A stretch of 9,424 bases of DNA from Sulfurimonas sp. (GTDB taxonomy: Bacteria; Campylobacterota; Campylobacteria; Campylobacterales; Sulfurimonadaceae). The notes beneath the pieces were generated by a model. The model saw only the letters and a program-made list of their open reading frames with translations, had not been told where the DNA came from and searched no databases. The stretch lies in assembly GCA_021157485.1 (NCBI GenBank), contig JAGGWO010000237.1, forward strand, positions 1 through 9,424, in the 5' to 3' direction. A program made the translations under genes and the position numbers. Shown piece by piece: positions 5,963 through 9,424 of this stretch. Within the stretch, counting starts at the first letter, position 1, and every line of letters begins with the position of its first letter.

Positions 5963-7777
5963 ATGAGTATTTTAGACCAACGCAAACTAATTGAGTCTAT
6001 TCACCCATTTGAGTTATTGAGTTCTCATGAACTTGACAACTTAATGGGAAAGATTGATATTGCATATTATCCAAAAGATACTCTGTTAATCTCTAAAAGT
6101 CTTCCCTCAATCGCTTTTTATATCATCATCAAAGGCTCTGTAAATGAGTTGATTGATGATGAACTTTACAATGTATATTCTGAGGGTGACAGTTTTGATG
6201 CTGATGCACTTATATACTCTAAAACTGAATCAAAATTTGTTGTTGATGAGGATTTAATCTGTTATGAGATAAAAAAAGATGATTTTCTCTCTCTACTTCA
6301 AAACAAAAAACTTCAATCTTATTTCTTAGATGATTTTATCTCACGTCATCAACAGCTTAAACAACATGATATTCAAAGTGATTTATCTCCGTTTTTAATC
6401 GCTAAAGTGTCTGATATATTTCTGCATGATGCCTGTATAGTTGAGTCAAAGGTAAGTATTTATGATGCTTTGTTAAAGCAGCAAGAGTTAAAAGCAAAAG
6501 TTATTATAGTTAAAGACGATGAAGATTATCTAGTTGTTACAGATACAGACTTAAGAGAGAGAGTTTTACTCGCTGGAGTTGATGTTAATGAAAAGATTAT
6601 AAAAATAGCAAAAAGAAAAGTAATTGGTATTGATATAGAGGACTTTTTATTTAACGCACTACTCATTATGACACATAGCTCAATTAAAAGAGTTGTTGTT
6701 AAAAAAGATGGCAAAATTGTTGGAGTTTTAGAGCAGTTAGACCTGTTGAGCTTCTTTGCAAATCATTCCCATTTAGTTGCGGTTCAGATTGATAAGGCTC
6801 AAAGTGTTGAAGATTTAAAGGGTCTTCAAAGTGATTTGAAAAACCTTATCGTTACTCTTCGAGCTAAAGGTGTAAAAGTGCGCTATATCACTAAGCTTGT
6901 ATCAACACTCAACATAAAAATATATCAAAAAGTTTTTGAGATGTCAGTTGAGCCATCTTTGCAAAAGAGATGTGCTCTTATCGTTATGGGAAGTGAAGGT
7001 AGGGAAGAGCAGACTATTAAAACTGATCAAGATAATGCACTGATTATTGAAGATGGTTTTGATAAATCACTTTTTGTTGAACCTATGATGAAGTTAAATG
7101 GCTACTTGCTAGAGCTAGGATTCCCTAAGTGCAGTGGCAATATTATGGTTAGCAATGAGTATTGGCGTAGAGATGTCAAAGGTTTTAAATCTTTGATAGA
7201 TGAGTGGAGTGTCAGTATGAGTGGGGAATCAACTCAAAACTTGAGTATATTTTTAGATGCTAAATGTGTAGCTGGTAGAGTAGAGTTACTAGATGAGCTA
7301 AAAAAATATCTACACACAAACTTTAAATCAAGAGATGATGTGTTGGCTCATGTTGCAAAAGCAGTTTTGAACTTTGAAACGCCACTCTCTCTATTTTCAG
7401 GCTTTGTTACAGATAAAAAACATGAGAATGGAATAGATATCAAAAAAGGCGGTGTTTTTGCAATAGTTCATGGCATAAGAGTTCTTTCATTAGAGTATGG
7501 AGTAAACGCAACTAACACGATTGAAAGAATTAAAGAGCTAAATAATATGGGTGTCTTGGATAAAACCTTTGCAACTGAGCTTATAGAGAGTTTTGATACT
7601 CTAAACGCAATCAGACTTCAAGCTATGCTTAATGCAAAAAATATAGATGAGAGCAATTATATTGACCCTAAAAAGCTGCAAAAAGTTCAAAGAGATCTGT
7701 TAAAAGATAGTTTTAAAATCATAAATAAGTTTAAAAAGTTTATGAGTTTTCATTTTCATTTAGAGATGGTTAGCTAG
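5963..7777 (+). CDS. cNMP-binding-like / CBS-pair / DUF294 nucleotidyltransferase-like protein
   Basis: A 604-residue cytoplasmic protein with sensor domains joined to a GlnD-like nucleotidyltransferase module. Domain order: a cyclic-nucleotide-type beta roll (about 10-115); a CBS pair (about 143-265, with VTDTDLRE at 192-199 and GVLEQLDLL at 254-262); a DUF294 nucleotidyltransferase (about 270-410) with GSEGREEQ (343-350) and TDQDNAL (354-360), where D355 and D357 are the expected metal ligands; and the DUF294 C-terminal domain to the end. CBS pairs commonly bind adenine nucleotides, and Acs releases AMP, so energy sensing is attractive but unproven. The beta roll looks degenerate: the Gly-Glu and Arg of the cAMP phosphate cassette are replaced (FDADAL and ESKF, 78-92). 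The following exonuclease gene overlaps its stop by one base. This gene family is often found beside acs/actP; the substrate it modifies is unknown to me. Confidence 0.9.
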   Translation: MSILDQRKLIESIHPFELLSSHELDNLMGKIDIAYYPKDTLLISKSLPSIAFYIIIKGSVNELIDDELYNVYSEGDSFDADALIYSKTESKFVVDEDLICYEIKKDDFLSLLQNKKLQSYFLDDFISRHQQLKQHDIQSDLSPFLIAKVSDIFLHDACIVESKVSIYDALLKQQELKAKVIIVKDDEDYLVVTDTDLRERVLLAGVDVNEKIIKIAKRKVIGIDIEDFLFNALLIMTHSSIKRVVVKKDGKIVGVLEQLDLLSFFANHSHLVAVQIDKAQSVEDLKGLQSDLKNLIVTLRAKGVKVRYITKLVSTLNIKIYQKVFEMSVEPSLQKRCALIVMGSEGREEQTIKTDQDNALIIEDGFDKSLFVEPMMKLNGYLLELGFPKCSGNIMVSNEYWRRDVKGFKSLIDEWSVSMSGESTQNLSIFLDAKCVAGRVELLDELKKYLHTNFKSRDDVLAHVAKAVLNFETPLSLFSGFVTDKKHENGIDIKKGGVFAIVHGIRVLSLEYGVNATNTIERIKELNNMGVLDKTFATELIESFDTLNAIRLQAMLNAKNIDESNYIDPKKLQKVQRDLLKDSFKIINKFKKFMSFHFHLEMVS

Positions 7778-8391
7778 TGTTCTCTTTTTTTGCAAATTTT
7801 AAATCTAAGAGAAACTTTTCAAACTTAAAAGATGATGATTTTGCATTTTTATTTGATGAGAATGAAGATGATGAGTATATAGTATTTGATACTGAAACTA
7901 CAGGACTTAACCCTAAAAAAGATGAGATACTCTCTATTGGAGCTGTGAAAATTAATAATAATAAAATCTTAACTTCACAAACATTTGAAGTTTATCTGAA
8001 AAATACAAAAGAGATTAGCTCAAAAAGTATAGAGATACATCAAATTCGCCCATGTGATTTACAAAATGCAACAGATGTTGAAGAGGGTATAAAAGATTTT
8101 TTAAAATTCATAGGTTCAAGACCCTTAATAGGTTACTATTTAGAATTCGATGTTGCAATGATAAATAAGTATATAAAACCAATGTTGGGAATAACTTTGC
8201 CAAATAGAATGATTGAGGTTTCTGAAATTTACTTTGATAAAACTATTGCATTAATTCCACAAGGAAATATTGATTTACGATTCGATACAATCTTGCAAAA
8301 GTGTGGAGTACCCGACATGGGAGCCCACAACGCAGTCAATGATGCAATCATGACAGCAATGATATTTTTAAAATTAACAATAAAAAAATAA
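7777..8391 (+). CDS. DEDDh-family 3'-5' exonuclease (DnaQ/PolC epsilon-like)
   Basis: A 204-residue exonuclease of the DnaQ-like fold, which removes nucleotides from 3' ends of DNA or RNA with two metal ions. All five DEDDh residues are present: D38 and E40 in FDTETTGL, D125 in [12 protein letters not shown], and H184 plus D189 in AHNAVNDA. A 33-residue N-terminal extension, basic and Phe-rich then acidic, precedes the fold. It starts at GTG, whose G is the last base of the upstream TAG; an in-frame TAG six bases upstream rules out any earlier start, and the ribosome site is poor, so it probably depends on re-initiation after the DUF294 protein. It is not the replicative epsilon subunit by context: it sits between a nucleotidyltransferase-like gene and acs. 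A role in turning over a nucleotide product or RNA linked to acetate metabolism is inferred; the enzyme class is firm. Confidence 0.9.
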   Translation: MFSFFANFKSKRNFSNLKDDDFAFLFDENEDDEYIVFDTETTGLNPKKDEILSIGAVKINNNKILTSQTFEVYLKNTKEISSKSIEIHQIRPCDLQNATDVEEGIKDFLKFIGSRPLIGYYLEFDVAMINKYIKPMLGITLPNRMIEVSEIYFDKTIALIPQGNIDLRFDTILQKCGVPDMGAHNAVNDAIMTAMIFLKLTIKK

Positions 8392-8402
8392 AGGATATAC
8401 AA

Positions 8403-9424
8403 ATGTCAGAAAAACAAATTTTTCAGCCAAACGCTGAGTTTGCAAAGAACGCTAGAATTAAAAATATGGATGAGTATAATGCTCTTCAAGACAAAGCTAT
8501 GAACGATTATGAAGGTTTCTGGGGAGACTTTGCAAAAGAGAAGATAGACTGGATTGAGCCGTTTACAAATGTACTAGATGAATCAAACGCACCATTTGTA
8601 AAATGGTTTGATGGTGGTAAACTTAATGTTGCTGCACAGTGTATTGATCGTCATTTAGATACACGTAAAAACAAAGCAGCTATTATCTTTGAAGGTGATA
8701 GAGGTGACGTTCAAACTATTACATATCTTGATCTTTACAAAAATGTTAACAGATTCGCAAATCTTTTAAAAGAAGATTTTGGAGTTAAAAAAGGTGACCG
8801 TGTTGTTATCTATATGCCAATGATTCCTGAAGCTGCTTACGCGATGCTTGCTTGTGCTAGAATTGGTGCAATTCACTCTATCGTATTTGGTGGATTCTCT
8901 TCTGAAGCGCTTAAAGATAGAATTGAAGATGCTGAGGCTAAAGTAGTTATCACAGCTGATGGTGCTTTTAGAAAAGAGAAACCTTATATGCTTAAGCCAG
9001 TTGTTGATGCTGCGTTAGAAGGTAAAACTCCAGTTGAGAAAGTTCTTGTTGTCGAACGTAATAATGAAGATGTGATTTGGAAAGAGGGTCGTGATTACTC
9101 TTATAACGAGTTAATCAAAGGTAAATCTACTCATTGTGAAGCTGAAGTTATGGATTCTGAAGATCCACTTTTCTTACTTTACACATCAGGTTCTACAGGT
9201 AAGCCAAAAGGTGTTCAGCATAACTCCGCTGGTTATATTCTTTGGGCGCAAATGACAATGGAATGGGTATTTGACGTTAAAGAGAATGATACTTACTGGT
9301 GTACTGCTGATGTTGGTTGGATTACAGGTCATACTTACATAGTTTACGGTCCACTTGCGATGGGTGCTACAACTGTAATGTTTGAGGGTGTTATCACTTA
9401 CCCAGATGCTGGTCGTCCTTGGGC
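8403..9424 (+). CDS. acs: Acetyl-CoA synthetase (AMP-forming), 3'-truncated by window end
   Basis: The first 340 residues of an enzyme that is about 650 residues long in E. coli; it makes acetyl-CoA from acetate, ATP and CoA via acetyl-AMP, releasing AMP and pyrophosphate. The N-terminus carries the Acs-type [16 protein letters not shown] (residues 40-55) and [20 protein letters not shown]; then [32 protein letters not shown], the adenylate-forming P-loop [11 protein letters not shown] (260-270) and [10 protein letters not shown] follow. The C-terminal domain, with the acetylatable lysine known in this family, lies outside the window. Start ATG at 8403 has AAGGA (8391-8395) seven bases upstream, sharing bases with the stop of the exonuclease gene; the 11-nt gap puts it in the same operon as actP. 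The frame is open to the last base with no defect seen. Confidence 0.96.
   Translation, partial: MSEKQIFQPNAEFAKNARIKNMDEYNALQDKAMNDYEGFWGDFAKEKIDWIEPFTNVLDESNAPFVKWFDGGKLNVAAQCIDRHLDTRKNKAAIIFEGDRGDVQTITYLDLYKNVNRFANLLKEDFGVKKGDRVVIYMPMIPEAAYAMLACARIGAIHSIVFGGFSSEALKDRIEDAEAKVVITADGAFRKEKPYMLKPVVDAALEGKTPVEKVLVVERNNEDVIWKEGRDYSYNELIKGKSTHCEAEVMDSEDPLFLLYTSGSTGKPKGVQHNSAGYILWAQMTMEWVFDVKENDTYWCTADVGWITGHTYIVYGPLAMGATTVMFEGVITYPDAGRPW

Noticed and set aside
5772..5966. Plus-strand 64-codon frame running from the end of actP through the spacer
   Set aside because: It starts inside actP in another frame, has no family resemblance, and its apparent coding part is explained by the spacer's hairpins.
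6526..6714. Minus-strand open frame of 62 codons inside the DUF294 gene
   Set aside because: Low-complexity shadow of the CBS-coding region, antisense to a well-supported gene.
7777..8391. Calling the exonuclease the replicative DNA polymerase III epsilon subunit (dnaQ)
   Set aside because: The catalytic motifs fit the family, but its operon setting and N-terminal extension point to an accessory exonuclease; no polymerase-binding region can be recognised.

Overview
This window is AT-rich, densely coded DNA with every gene on the + strand. The acetate-uptake gene set, the OprD-type porin, the codon choice and the AAGGA-type ribosome sites suggest a member of the Campylobacterota, with a Sulfurimonas-like organism most plausible. 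That assignment is recalled from family resemblance and was not tested by any search.

Layout. (1) Positions 1-594 hold the 3' part of an OmpR/PhoB-type response regulator; its N-terminus and any partner kinase lie outside the window. (2) Positions 606-2294 hold a toxin-antitoxin-like pair: a HipA-family kinase starting at GTG, followed by an overlapping Xre/HipB-type regulator. The order is kinase first, the reverse of E. coli hipBA. A 9-bp inverted repeat sits exactly across the predicted -35 and -10 boxes of this pair. (3) Positions 2434-9424 look like one acetate-assimilation operon: OprD-like porin, DUF485/YjcH small membrane protein, ActP sodium/acetate symporter, a cNMP-like/CBS/DUF294 nucleotidyltransferase-like protein, a DEDDh 3'-5' exonuclease, and the N-terminal half of acetyl-CoA synthetase, cut by the window end. 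Gene spacings are 11 nt, a 4-nt overlap, 102 nt, a 1-nt overlap and 11 nt.

How the genes fit together. The porin would let small carboxylates cross the outer membrane, ActP (with YjcH) would bring acetate across the inner membrane, and Acs would make acetyl-CoA, releasing AMP and pyrophosphate. The DUF294 protein and the exonuclease, placed between transporter and synthetase, look like a nucleotide-linked control module whose biochemistry is not settled. Upstream of the porin is a perfect tandem 11-bp repeat, the spacing expected for an OmpR/PhoB-family regulator. The truncated regulator at the left edge is therefore a candidate controller, with the hipAB pair wedged between it and its possible target.

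The most unusual non-coding stretch is the 102-nt gap between actP and the DUF294 gene. It holds four stem-loops or palindromes in a row, a 20-nt island that is 85% G+C in otherwise AT-rich DNA, and the ribosome site of the next gene in a hairpin loop. No rRNA, tRNA, CRISPR array or insertion sequence was seen.
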